Counted from the first letter of the stretch, positions 1-7,421 are shown. The stretch: DNA of 16,374 nt from Comamonadaceae bacterium (GCA_027490555.1 JAIXXW010000354.1:1-16374); one strand, 5' to 3'. Made by a program: numbers and translations. The notes: generated by a model not told the origin, from the sequence alone.

Positions 1-186
1 CCCAGCGTGAGCGAAGAACGCCTGAACGCCTACGGCGAAGCGCTGTGGGCGGTGTACGACCTGCGCGAGATCTGGCGCAACATCGGCCCCCGGGTGCAGC
101 AAGTCGTCAAGCCCGCCACCCCCGGTCGCAACGACGCCTGCAGCTGCGGCAGCGGGAAGAAATACAAAAAGTGCTGCGGGGCTTGA
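1..186 (+). CDS. UPF0149/YecA-type SEC-C protein, C-terminal part
   Basis: Frame 1 is open from the first base of the window to a TGA at 184-186 and encodes the last 61 residues of a protein whose start lies outside. The visible end has the helical YGEALWAVYDLREIWR segment typical of UPF0149/YecA-like proteins. It finishes with a SEC-C zinc-binding tail, PGRNDACSCGSGKKYKKCCG, with ligand pattern C-x-C-(8)-C-C. In this family the SEC-C tail binds zinc and is also found at the SecA C terminus; the cellular role of YecA-like proteins is poorly defined. The gene converges on operon A, with a repeat array between them. Family assignment is firm from the tail and the segment before it. Whether the rest is a standard UPF0149 domain cannot be seen. 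Confidence 0.85.
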   Translation, partial: PSVSEERLNAYGEALWAVYDLREIWRNIGPRVQQVVKPATPGRNDACSCGSGKKYKKCCGA

Positions 187-206
187 GGCCGCCGCAGATC
201 ACCACC

Positions 207-541
207 CATCGCGCACGGGGTGCGCTCCCACGAGGGCAGGCTGACCCAAGTAGGAGCCCAACCCTTTGGGCGATCGGGCCGCTGGCACCACCTGTTGCAT
301 CGCGCACGGGGTGCGCTCCCACGAGGGCAGCCTGACCCATGCAGGAGCCCAACCCTTTGGGCGAGCGGGCCGCTGACGCCACCTGTTGCATCGCGCACGG
401 GGTGCGCTCCCACGAGGGCAGGCTGACCCATGCAGGAGCCCAACCCTTTGGGCGAGCGGGCCGCTGGCACCACCTGTTGCATCGCGCACGGGGTGCGCTC
501 CCACAAGGGCAGCCATCGCGCACGGGGTGCGCTCCTACCGA
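207..541. repeat. Tandem array of paired REP-like hairpins (91-bp period)
   Basis: Three complete 91-bp units (207-297, 298-388, 389-479) are followed by two truncated starts (480-513 and from 514). Each full unit holds two hairpins in opposite orientation. One is GCGCACGGGGTGCGC (6-bp stem, GGG loop; 211-225 in unit 1). The other is GCCCAACCCTTTGGGC (6-bp stem, CCCT loop). Read on its own strand, each hairpin is preceded by GTRGGAGC or a one-base variant and followed by a GCGAT-like end, so they are two variants of one REP family arranged as an inverted pair (BIME-like). The array fills the 365-bp space between two converging genes, where such elements are usually found. I see no gene in 187-551; the repetitive open frames there are by-products of the repeats. 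No RAYT transposase is present in the window. Confidence 0.9.
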
Positions 542-551
542 GGATCAGGCC

Positions 552-1535
552 TCAAACCATCCACTTCGCCAAGGCTTCGCTGGTGGCCTCGGGCAGCTCT
601 TCGGGGATGAAATGGCCAGCGGCCATGCACTGGCCCGCCACCTGGCCTGCGCACTGGGCCTGCCACAGCGCGACCGGTTTGAACATGCGGTTGACCACGC
701 CGCGCTCGCCCCACAGCACCAGGGTGTCGCAGGCGATTTTGTCGCCCCGCGCACGGCCGTCTGCGTCGTGCTGCAGGTCAATGCCTGCGCTGGCGCGGTA
801 GTCTTCGGCCGCGCTGTGGATGGCGGCGGACCAGCCCTTGTCGTTGAGCGCAGGGTTGCAAAAAGCGCGTTCGTATTCGGCCAGGGCCTCCGGCTCGATG
901 TAACCCAGGCCCTGGCTGCCCCAGCCGCCGAGCTTGGCGTGCAGGTAGGGCTTGGGGTTGCCCCCGATCATGAACTCGGGCAAGGGGGCCGGTTGCGTCA
1001 GATGGAACCAGTGGTAGTAGGCCTGCGCAAATGCAAAGTACGGATCGGCCACCGGACCGGCGGTCTGGGGCGCTTGCGCTGGCGATGTGCCCCAGTGGGC
1101 GCCGTACATGTCGAGGGTGGGGGCGATGTCGATCACACAGAGTTTTTGGACACGCGCGGCATGGTCCAGCGCCAGGCGGTGCGCCACACGCCCGCCCCGG
1201 TCATGGCCACACAGGAAAAACGCACCCACCCCCAAGGCGTCGAGCAGGTCCACAACCTCCTGCGCCATGGCCCGTTTGCTGTAATGCAGGTGCTGCGCAT
1301 CGCCCACGGCGTGCGAGGAGTCGCCGTAGCCCCGCAGGTCGGGCATGACCAGGCGGTAACGGCCACGCAGGTGTTGCGCGACGCGTTGCCACATGACATG
1401 GGTTTGCGGAAAGCCGTGCAGCAAGACCAGCACGGGCAGGTGCGCTTGCGCCGCCCAATCGGTCGATCGCCGAAAGCACACCGGCCAACCCGCTACGGTG
1501 AGCGTTTGCCGCTCGAAGCCCTCAAACCAGGCCAT
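552..1535 (-). CDS. Alpha/beta hydrolase, predicted haloacetate (fluoroacetate) dehalogenase
   Basis: A 327-residue alpha/beta hydrolase with the full residue set of fluoroacetate dehalogenases: oxyanion-hole HGFPQ (40-44), nucleophile elbow GHDRGGR with Asp112 instead of Ser, Arg113 and Arg116 that would hold the substrate carboxylate, acid Asp136, halide-pocket His175-Trp176, Trp205 and Tyr246, and base His308 in AGHFIPEE. From memory these match D110, R111, R114, D134, H155, W156, W185, Y219 and H280 of the Rhodopseudomonas enzyme RPA1163. The spacing from nucleophile to the HW pair is about 18 residues longer, which suggests a cap insertion. The family hydrolyses haloacetates to glycolate through an aspartyl ester in the cytoplasm. 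The ATG at 1535 is chosen because it overlaps the stop of the upstream binding-protein gene in TGATG; an ATG 14 codons further up would lie inside that gene. It is the last gene of operon A. Epoxide hydrolase is the main alternative. Confidence 0.82.
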   Translation of the reverse strand: MAWFEGFERQTLTVAGWPVCFRRSTDWAAQAHLPVLVLLHGFPQTHVMWQRVAQHLRGRYRLVMPDLRGYGDSSHAVGDAQHLHYSKRAMAQEVVDLLDALGVGAFFLCGHDRGGRVAHRLALDHAARVQKLCVIDIAPTLDMYGAHWGTSPAQAPQTAGPVADPYFAFAQAYYHWFHLTQPAPLPEFMIGGNPKPYLHAKLGGWGSQGLGYIEPEALAEYERAFCNPALNDKGWSAAIHSAAEDYRASAGIDLQHDADGRARGDKIACDTLVLWGERGVVNRMFKPVALWQAQCAGQVAGQCMAAGHFIPEELPEATSEALAKWMV

Positions 1536-2545
1536 CAGTCGACCTTGGCACCGGAGACCTTGACCACCTCGGCCCACTTCTTGTGCTCGGACTCGATCAG
1601 TGCGGCAAACTGCGCGGGCGTGTTGCCACTCGGGATCGCGCCCAGCGTGGCCAGGCGTTCTTTCATGGCCGGGGTGGCCAGGGACTTGGCGACTTCCTGC
1701 TGGATGCGGTTGACCACATCGGCGGGCGTGCCGGCAGGTGCGAGCAGGCCAAACCAGCTGCTGGCTTCAAAGCCTTTGAGCCCGGCGGCTTCTTCCACCG
1801 TGGGCAATTCGGGAATGGCGGCCGAGCGCTGCGCACTGGTCACGGCCAGGGCTTTGAGCTTTCCCGCCTTGATCAGGGCCATGGCCGAGGGCAGGTTGTC
1901 AAACATCACGTCCATGCTGCCGCCCGCCAGGTCGAGCAGGGCAGGCGCCGAGCCCCGGTAGGGAATGTGCGCCATGAAGGTGCCGGTCTGCGACTTGAAC
2001 AGCTCGCCCGCCAGGTGGATCGAGGTGCCATTGCCACTGGAGGCCATGTTCAGCTTGCCGGGGTTGGCACGGGCGTAGCGGATGAAATCGTTGACGCTGT
2101 TGATCTTGTTGGCGGCGGCTTTTTCGGCGTTGACGACCATCACATTGGGCACGCCCGCGACCAGGGTGATGGGCACGAAGTCCTTGAAGGGGTCATAGGG
2201 CAGTTTGGCGTACAGGGCGCGGTTGATGCCGTGTGTGCCCACGGTGCCCATGAGCAGGGTGTAGCCGTCGCCAGGCGACTTGGCCACCTGCTCGGCACCC
2301 AGGTTGCCACCGGCACCGGCCTTGTTTTCGATCACGAAGGATTGGCCAAAGGCTTTGGCCAGGTCGGGCGCGATGGCGCGGGCCAGGATGTCGGTGGTGC
2401 CGCCGGGCGCAAAGGGCACCACGATCTTGACCGGCTTGTTGGGCCAGGCGGATTGCGCCCAGGCCGAAGAAGTGATGGACAACACCACAGCAGCCGCCAT
2501 GCCCAGAACCGGGCGACGCGAAAAGTGACGGGACATTGGAACCAT
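1535..2545 (-). CDS. Bug/TctC-family periplasmic solute-binding protein
   Basis: A 336-residue member of the Bordetella uptake gene (Bug) family, the periplasmic binding component related to tripartite tricarboxylate transporters. The N terminus is an export signal: basic SRHFSRRP followed by the hydrophobic VLGMAAAVVLSITSS and a likely cleavage after AWA (residue 30). The mature start, WPNKPVKIVVPFAPGGTTD, is the family signature. Typical later motifs include IENKAGAGGNLGAEQVAKS, HIPYRGSAPAL and LPTVEEAA. The ATG at 2545 is preferred over frame-consistent upstream starts because a GGAGG lies five bases before it. Another ATG three codons downstream lacks such a site. The stop overlaps the start of the dehalogenase-like gene by one base, so the two are probably translationally coupled. 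No TctA or TctB membrane subunits are visible, so this is an orphan binding protein, as is common in this order. The ligand is unknown; context suggests an aromatic or small carboxylic acid. Confidence 0.92.
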   Translation of the reverse strand: MVPMSRHFSRRPVLGMAAAVVLSITSSAWAQSAWPNKPVKIVVPFAPGGTTDILARAIAPDLAKAFGQSFVIENKAGAGGNLGAEQVAKSPGDGYTLLMGTVGTHGINRALYAKLPYDPFKDFVPITLVAGVPNVMVVNAEKAAANKINSVNDFIRYARANPGKLNMASSGNGTSIHLAGELFKSQTGTFMAHIPYRGSAPALLDLAGGSMDVMFDNLPSAMALIKAGKLKALAVTSAQRSAAIPELPTVEEAAGLKGFEASSWFGLLAPAGTPADVVNRIQQEVAKSLATPAMKERLATLGAIPSGNTPAQFAALIESEHKKWAEVVKVSGAKVD

Positions 2546-2628
2546 GAAAGCCTCCGGTTGAATCAAGCGAAAGATGATGCCATGCAGCCCGCCCCAGCTT
2601 GTCACCCAGGTGAAGAAACAGGCCCGAA

Positions 2629-4191
2629 TTAAGGGTTAGTCCCGGTCAACAGGGCCTGCAGGGCGGGCTTTTGCACCTTGCCCAAAGCGCTTTTGGGCAG
2701 GCTGTCCAGGAAGACCACCTGCCTTGGCAACTTGAAGCGGGCGATGCGCGGCTGCAGGTGGGCCAGCACGGCCTCGGCGCTGAGGGCCTGGCCGGTGGCA
2801 TCGGCGCTGCGCACCAGCACCGCCACAGGCACTTCGCCCCAGCGCGGATCGGGCAAACCCACCACAGCGACCTCGGCCACGCCGGGCAGCGTGAGCAACA
2901 GGTTCTCGATCTCGGCCGGGTAGATGTTTTCGCCACCCGAGATGACCATGTCCTTGCTGCGGCCCACGATGGTGATGCAGCCGTCCTGGGCGGCTTGTGC
3001 CAGATCGCCGGTGTGGAACCAGCCCTCCTGAAGCCCGTGGTCGCTGGGGCCAGGGCCCAAGCCTGGCGCGCGCCAGTAGCCCCGCATCAGGTTGGGGGCG
3101 CGCACACAGACCTCCCCGGTCTGTGTGGGGCCGACTTCTTGCCCGTCCGCGCCGATGAGCTTGACCTGGGCCTCGGGCTGCGGCCAGCCGGAGGCGCCCA
3201 CGCGGGCCATGGCGTCTGAAAAACGCAGCACGATGGACACGGGCCCGGTTTCGGTGCTGCCATAGACCTGCCCGACCGGCACGCCCCGGGCGTGCAAAGT
3301 CTGCAGGTAGGCCTCGGGCACGGTGGAGGAACCGGTCATGATGCCGCGCAGGCTGCTCAGCGATGCGCTGGCCCAAAGCGGGTGGTCAAACAAGGCGCGC
3401 ATGGTGGCAGGCACCAGCAGCGACAAGCTGGGCCGACCGATGTCCATTTCACCGAGCCAGGCTGCCGGGTCAAAGCGCGGGTGCAGCACCACCTCCACCC
3501 CCGCCAGCAGCGCAGGCAGGGTCTGGATGCACAGACCACCGACATGGAACAAGGGCAGCGTGGACAGCACCTTGTCGCTTGGCACAAAGTCGTGCGCCCA
3601 GGCACTGGCGCGGGCATTGGCCATCAGCGCGGCCTGGGTGTGTACAGCGCCCTTGGGCAGCCCGGTGGTGCCCGAGGTGTAGACCAGCAGCAGGGGCATC
3701 CCGCTGTGCACATCCCCGTGCATGTCGGGCAGGGGCAGGCCGCGTGGCGAGGCCGTGGCGAGCAGGCTGTCCTGTTCGGTGTGCGCCAGCCCCTGGGTCT
3801 GCAGTGCCCGGGCGCTGGGCGCGTGGTGGGTGTCGTGCACCAGCAGACGCGGCTGGGCATCGTGCAACACCTGTTGCAACTCGGGCACGGCCAGCCTGAA
3901 GTTCAGCGGCAAAAACATCGCGCCCAGCCGGGCACAGGCCACCAGCGTGACCAGTTGCAGCGGGTGGTTGAAGCCCAGCCAGGCCACGCGATCGCCCGGC
4001 TGCACGCCCCAGCCGGACTGCAGGTGTGCGGTCACACGCTCGACGTGCCGCCAAAATTGGGCGAAGTCACAGGCCAGGGTGCCGCAGGCCTGGCGCGCAT
4101 CCCCCCGGAAAGTGATGGCCGGCGCGCTGCCGCACGTTTGTGCCAGCTGCGCGAATCGCGCGGCAATTGGGCTGCTTTCCTGGGCCTGCAT
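2629..4191 (-). CDS. AMP-forming acyl-CoA synthetase (class I adenylate-forming ligase), substrate unknown
   Basis: A 520-residue ANL-superfamily ligase that would activate a carboxylic acid to an acyl-AMP and then a CoA thioester. All core motifs are present: P-loop YTSGTTGLPKG (171-181), YGSTETG (310-316), FHTGDLA (392-398), hinge and C-terminal motif GRSKDMVISGGENIYPAEIE (410-429) and the catalytic Lys505 in LPKSALGKVQK. The sequence resembles medium/long-chain and o-succinylbenzoate-type ligases more than the benzoate/aminobenzoate-CoA ligase encoded in operon B, so it probably handles a different acid. The ATG at 4191 shares its A with the TGA of the upstream ACAD-fold gene; a GTG one codon earlier (4194) is an equally possible start. 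An 83-bp gap separates it from the downstream binding-protein gene, the largest break within operon A. Confidence 0.88.
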   Translation of the reverse strand: MQAQESSPIAARFAQLAQTCGSAPAITFRGDARQACGTLACDFAQFWRHVERVTAHLQSGWGVQPGDRVAWLGFNHPLQLVTLVACARLGAMFLPLNFRLAVPELQQVLHDAQPRLLVHDTHHAPSARALQTQGLAHTEQDSLLATASPRGLPLPDMHGDVHSGMPLLLVYTSGTTGLPKGAVHTQAALMANARASAWAHDFVPSDKVLSTLPLFHVGGLCIQTLPALLAGVEVVLHPRFDPAAWLGEMDIGRPSLSLLVPATMRALFDHPLWASASLSSLRGIMTGSSTVPEAYLQTLHARGVPVGQVYGSTETGPVSIVLRFSDAMARVGASGWPQPEAQVKLIGADGQEVGPTQTGEVCVRAPNLMRGYWRAPGLGPGPSDHGLQEGWFHTGDLAQAAQDGCITIVGRSKDMVISGGENIYPAEIENLLLTLPGVAEVAVVGLPDPRWGEVPVAVLVRSADATGQALSAEAVLAHLQPRIARFKLPRQVVFLDSLPKSALGKVQKPALQALLTGTNP

Positions 4192-5471
4192 CACGCGTCT
4201 TTTTCACCGGGCTCGTACAGCGCTTCGCGGCCGATGCGGTCCATGCACAGCTCGGCCGTCCAGGGCAGCATCAGCGAGCCGCAACGCGCATCGCGGTACA
4301 GGCGCTCCAGGGGCAGGCTCTTGAGCATGGACTGGCCGCCGCAGGTGCGGATCGCCAGGCGGGCGATGTCCTGGGCGTTTTCCATGATGGTGTGCTGCGC
4401 GGCATAGGCCCGCAGGCGGGCGGATTTGCTGGGGTCCACCTTGGCGTCTTCGATGGCGCGCAAAAACAGGTTGCGGGTTTGTTCGAGCTTGATGAACATC
4501 TCGGCCACCGCGATCTGCTTGGTGGCGAACTGGCGGCGCTTGACAGGCCCGGTGCCCGGGATTTCGCCGCGCAAATAGGCCACGGTGAAGTCGTACGCAG
4601 CTTGCGCGATGCCCATGTAAGTCGGCGAGAGCGTCATGAACATGTGCGGCCAGCGGCTGGCGGCCTGGAAATACAGGCCCTGCGGCATGAGCGCGGCATC
4701 GTCGGGCACGAACACGTCTTTGAACACCAGGTTGCGCGAGACCGTGGCGCGCATGCCCAGCGGGTCCCAATCGCCTTCGACCGTCAGGCCCGGCGCGGTG
4801 CGGGGGATGGCCAGGTACAGCGTGTCACGGCGCGACAGGTCGGCGCCCTCTTTCTTTTCGGTGCACAGCACGCCAAAGTAGTCGGCCGCATCCGACAGCG
4901 AAGCAAAGATTTTTTTGCCATTGATCTTCCAGCCCCCCGGCACCTTGACGGCCAGGGTGCCAAAGGGCTGGGCGCCCGCGGCGGCGGCACCGCCTTCGGA
5001 AAAGGGCTGGGCGTAGATCGCACCGTCTTTCACCACACGGGCAAAATGCGTGGCCTGGTGCGTGCGGTGGATGGCGCGCTGTTCGGGTGTCATCTCCAGG
5101 TCTTCGGACAGCAAGCCGCTCCAGAGCATGGTGCAGACGTGCATGTTGAAGGTCAACGCCGTGGCACCGCAGTAGCGGCCGATCTCGGCCGAGACCATGG
5201 CATAAGTGGCGTAGTCGGCACCTTGTCCGCCATGCGCTTCGGGCACGCACAGCGCCAGCAGGCCCGCATCGCGCATGTCGGCGTAGTTGGCAAAGGGGAA
5301 CTGGGCGTCGCGGTCGAGCTGCGCGGCACGCGGGGCGAATTTCTCGCGGCCCAACTGGCGCGCGAGTGCCATCAGCTTGTGCTGTTTGTCGGTCAAGGGA
5401 TAGTCGTCGCCACAGATGGGCATGACGCTGGGCAGGGCGGGTGGCTGGACGGGGGCTTGCACGTCGCTCAT
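4191..5471 (-). CDS. Acyl-CoA-dehydrogenase-fold flavoprotein lacking the usual catalytic Glu
   Basis: A 426-residue protein with the three-part acyl-CoA dehydrogenase layout: N-terminal helices (about 26-140), a beta-domain with YAQPFSEGG (153-161) and WKINGKKIFASLSDAADYF (181-199), and C-terminal helices with RRQFATKQIAVAEMF and LPLERLYRDARCGSLMLPWT. At the site where ACADs carry YEGT with the catalytic Glu, this protein reads LPWT (402-405), with Pro403 in place of Glu. The canonical operon B paralogue keeps YEGA. It may therefore use a base elsewhere (some ACADs place Glu on another helix), act on a non-standard substrate, or be a flavin-dependent oxygenase of the same fold. The start at 5471 is supported by AAGGA nine to ten bases upstream and a 4-bp ATGA overlap with the preceding hydrolase; the open frame extends further up without such support. 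It sits between hydrolase and ligase genes in operon A. Confidence 0.85.
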   Translation of the reverse strand: MSDVQAPVQPPALPSVMPICGDDYPLTDKQHKLMALARQLGREKFAPRAAQLDRDAQFPFANYADMRDAGLLALCVPEAHGGQGADYATYAMVSAEIGRYCGATALTFNMHVCTMLWSGLLSEDLEMTPEQRAIHRTHQATHFARVVKDGAIYAQPFSEGGAAAAGAQPFGTLAVKVPGGWKINGKKIFASLSDAADYFGVLCTEKKEGADLSRRDTLYLAIPRTAPGLTVEGDWDPLGMRATVSRNLVFKDVFVPDDAALMPQGLYFQAASRWPHMFMTLSPTYMGIAQAAYDFTVAYLRGEIPGTGPVKRRQFATKQIAVAEMFIKLEQTRNLFLRAIEDAKVDPSKSARLRAYAAQHTIMENAQDIARLAIRTCGGQSMLKSLPLERLYRDARCGSLMLPWTAELCMDRIGREALYEPGEKDA

Positions 5472-6265
5472 GTTGGCATGTCCTTCAAGAATTTTTCGAG
5501 TTCGGCGTTGAACGCCTCGGGCTGTTCGTGGTGCAGCAAATGGCCAGCCCCGGCCAGGCAGGCGTAGCGCGCACCCGGGATCTTGTGCGCCATGCGCGCC
5601 ACCACATCGGCAGGCGCAGCGCGGTCGTGCTCGGCGGCCAGGCACAGCACGGGCACGGTGATGGTGGGCAAGGCCGCGCGTTGCTCAAACTGGACCAAGG
5701 CCTGCAGGGCGGCGCGGTAAGTGGCGGGCGGCACAGCCGACATGCTGTGGAGCGCCGACAACAGACCGTCGGGCATGGTGTGGGCGCCATCGCCCCCCGG
5801 TGCCGCCAGGCTGGGGATCAGCTTCTCGGCGATCTGGCCCATGGTTTTGCCCGCTTCCAGCGGGGCCAGGCGCTGCGCCAAAAACTGCTTTTGGAAATCC
5901 CCAGCGCTGTGGCCAAAAGCCGGGCTGCTGGCGGCCAGCAGCAGGCCACGGATGCGCTCTGGATTTTGCGTCCAGGCTTGCAGGGCGACCATGGCCCCCA
6001 TGCTGTGGCCGACCAAGACGGCTTGGACGATGTGCGCCGCGTCCAGCATCTGCCAAAGGGCTTGCGCCAGCTGCGCGAAGTCATAAGGGCTGACCATGGG
6101 GCTGTCGCCATAGCCGGGCATGTCCCAAGCCAGGCTGCGCCAGCCCAAAGCGGCCAGATGCGCTTGCTGCGGGGCCCAGCCCTGCCGGCCACCGCCCACG
6201 CCATGCAAAAAGACCACTGCGGGCTGGGTGGCCAGCCCCCATTCGGTGAAGGCCGGTGTGCTCAT
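5468..6265 (-). CDS. Alpha/beta hydrolase, possible ring-cleavage-product hydrolase
   Basis: A 265-residue alpha/beta hydrolase with oxyanion-hole HGVGGG (21-26), nucleophile elbow GHSMGA with Ser88, acid Asp214 in AEHDRAAP, and His242 in AGAGHLLHHE. This is the complete Ser-Asp-His triad of small esterases, C-C hydrolases and enol-lactonases such as PcaD. Its position directly after a NicX-like dioxygenase, with a 4-bp ATGA overlap, copies the dioxygenase-deformylase pairing of hydroxypyridine pathways, where NicD, a hydrolase of about this size, removes formate from N-formylmaleamate. As I recall, NicD uses an acid after strand beta-6; I see no Asp there, only the standard one after beta-7, so equivalence to NicD is uncertain. 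Inference: it hydrolyses the ring-opened product. A general esterase or lactonase is the alternative. Confidence 0.87.
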   Translation of the reverse strand: MSTPAFTEWGLATQPAVVFLHGVGGGRQGWAPQQAHLAALGWRSLAWDMPGYGDSPMVSPYDFAQLAQALWQMLDAAHIVQAVLVGHSMGAMVALQAWTQNPERIRGLLLAASSPAFGHSAGDFQKQFLAQRLAPLEAGKTMGQIAEKLIPSLAAPGGDGAHTMPDGLLSALHSMSAVPPATYRAALQALVQFEQRAALPTITVPVLCLAAEHDRAAPADVVARMAHKIPGARYACLAGAGHLLHHEQPEAFNAELEKFLKDMPT

Positions 6266-7347
6266 GCCAGGGCCGCGCTCACGACTTGGCCCGCATCGAC
6301 CACCACCGACTCGTCCAGCCGGATGGTGCAGCCGCGCAAGGGCAGGTCAAAGTGGCCCAGGGTGTGGCGCCCGGCCACCTCGTTGGCCCCGGTCGAATAC
6401 AAAAAGTTGCCCGCAAAGGCGCGCAGCTCGGTGCCGTTGCAGTCGCGCTTGTCGTAAAAGGCCATGGCGTCCCAGCGCGCTGCAGGGTTCAGGCCAAAGC
6501 CGACGTGGGACACCGCGTAGCAGGCGCGGTGGCCCTCCGCGTCTTCCCAGGCCCTCCAGTAGCCGCGCATCATGTCCGCATCGACGCCCTGCCCCTCGAT
6601 GGCCACGACGTTGTCGTTGTCGATGGTCAGGCGGATCGTGTCGCGCACATAGCGTTTGAAGGTCAGGTTCACATCGCCGGGGGCCATGACCAGTGTGCCG
6701 TTGACACTGCCTGCGGCCGGGAAAGCCAGCGCCAGCCCGCCAGGCCAGTGCGACACCATGCCCGGCTTGGGGCAATAGCCCCAAACACCGCCCACCACGG
6801 CTTGTTGACCAGCCTGTTTCAGGTTCACGCGCAGGTCGGTGCCTGCGGCAGACGTGACGTGCATCTGCTGCGCGCCGCGCAGCTTCTTCATGGCGGCACG
6901 CACCACGCCTTCGAGCGCCGGATCGGGCACGGTGCGCTCCAGGATTTCAGGGTGCTCGTTGGACACCATGAGCAGGCGCGGCCTGTGCCCGTCCACACCC
7001 TGCATGATGCTGGGCAGCTCTGGGGCGTGCAGCAGGCCTTCGACGGTGCAGTCCACCACCAGGTCGGCGCGGGCCAGGGCGGCCACCACCGGGCCCAGCT
7101 GCGCGATCGCATCGCTGGCCCCTGTGGAACGCACAGGCGCGGGGGCGGTGAGTGCGGGCGTGGTCAAAGTGAGCTCAAACACCTGGGCCCCCAGGCTCTC
7201 GAGGGCCAGACGGGCCAGATCGACGTTCACCCGGCGGGACTGGGTTTCGGCCAGGATGGCGACCACCTCACCCGGCTGCACTTGGCACAAGGTGAAGGTG
7301 CGGACAAAGGCCGCCAGCCACTTGTGTTCGATTTTTTCCACCAACAT
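6262..7347 (-). CDS. NicX-like (2,5-dihydroxypyridine 5,6-dioxygenase / M29-fold) protein
   Basis: A 361-residue protein of the M29 aminopeptidase-like fold that contains the Fe(II) extradiol-type dioxygenase NicX. The C-terminal half has SHVGFGLNP with His281 and GHFDLPLRG with His332 and Asp334. This is the two-His-one-carboxylate pattern known for NicX (H265, H318, D320), with near-identical spacing. True M29 peptidases have, as I recall, Glu where His281 sits, which argues against a peptidase. The family opens 2,5-dihydroxypyridine to N-formylmaleamate in the cytoplasm. Start: ATG at 7347 preceded by AGGAGA. It is the first gene of operon A, transcribed divergently from the MarR gene at 7468 across a palindrome. 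The next gene, a hydrolase, overlaps by 4 bp. The real substrate could be a hydroxypyridine, a hydroxylated aminobenzoate or another para-hydroxylated ring; none is proven. Confidence 0.8.
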   Translation of the reverse strand: MLVEKIEHKWLAAFVRTFTLCQVQPGEVVAILAETQSRRVNVDLARLALESLGAQVFELTLTTPALTAPAPVRSTGASDAIAQLGPVVAALARADLVVDCTVEGLLHAPELPSIMQGVDGHRPRLLMVSNEHPEILERTVPDPALEGVVRAAMKKLRGAQQMHVTSAAGTDLRVNLKQAGQQAVVGGVWGYCPKPGMVSHWPGGLALAFPAAGSVNGTLVMAPGDVNLTFKRYVRDTIRLTIDNDNVVAIEGQGVDADMMRGYWRAWEDAEGHRACYAVSHVGFGLNPAARWDAMAFYDKRDCNGTELRAFAGNFLYSTGANEVAGRHTLGHFDLPLRGCTIRLDESVVVDAGQVVSAALA

Positions 7348-7401
7348 CTGTGTCTCCTGAAAGCCGCCATCGGCGCGACCATGAAAGGCCTGCGGATCAG
7401 T

Positions 7402-7421
7402 TTATATGAATTTTCATGTAA
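7402..7421. promoter_or_regulatory. Palindromic operator candidate in the divergent MarR/operon A region
   Basis: TTATATGAATTTTCATGTAA is an inverted repeat with 9-bp arms (8 of 9 matching) and a 2-bp centre. It is AT-rich inside an otherwise GC-rich stretch and lies 46 bp before the MarR start and 54 bp before the NicX-like start. A TATAAA, readable as a -10 box for operon A, lies on the minus strand at 7401-7406 and overlaps the palindrome; I see no convincing -35 for either direction. Size, symmetry and position fit a MarR dimer site controlling both its own gene and operon A. Confidence 0.65.

Noticed and set aside
30..523. Repeat-containing small proteins on either strand of 30-523
   Set aside because: Several frames are open only because the 91-bp repeat has no stop in them. 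They overlap the SEC-C gene end and have no ribosome-binding sites or conserved sequence.
207..541. CRISPR-like array
   Set aside because: Units are continuous 91-bp repeats without unique spacers, and each contains two short REP-type hairpins; no cas genes are present.
339..1961. 540-codon plus-strand open frame across the repeat array, the dehalogenase-like gene and part of the binding-protein gene
   Set aside because: It is antisense to two genes with clear family motifs, has low-complexity content from the repeats, and shows no recognisable domain; long antisense frames are common at this GC content.
6262..7347. M29 aminopeptidase (AmpS/PepS) as the function of the first operon A gene
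   Set aside because: His281 replaces the Glu I recall at that position in M29 peptidases, and the His/His-x-Asp pattern matches NicX. Not fully excluded.
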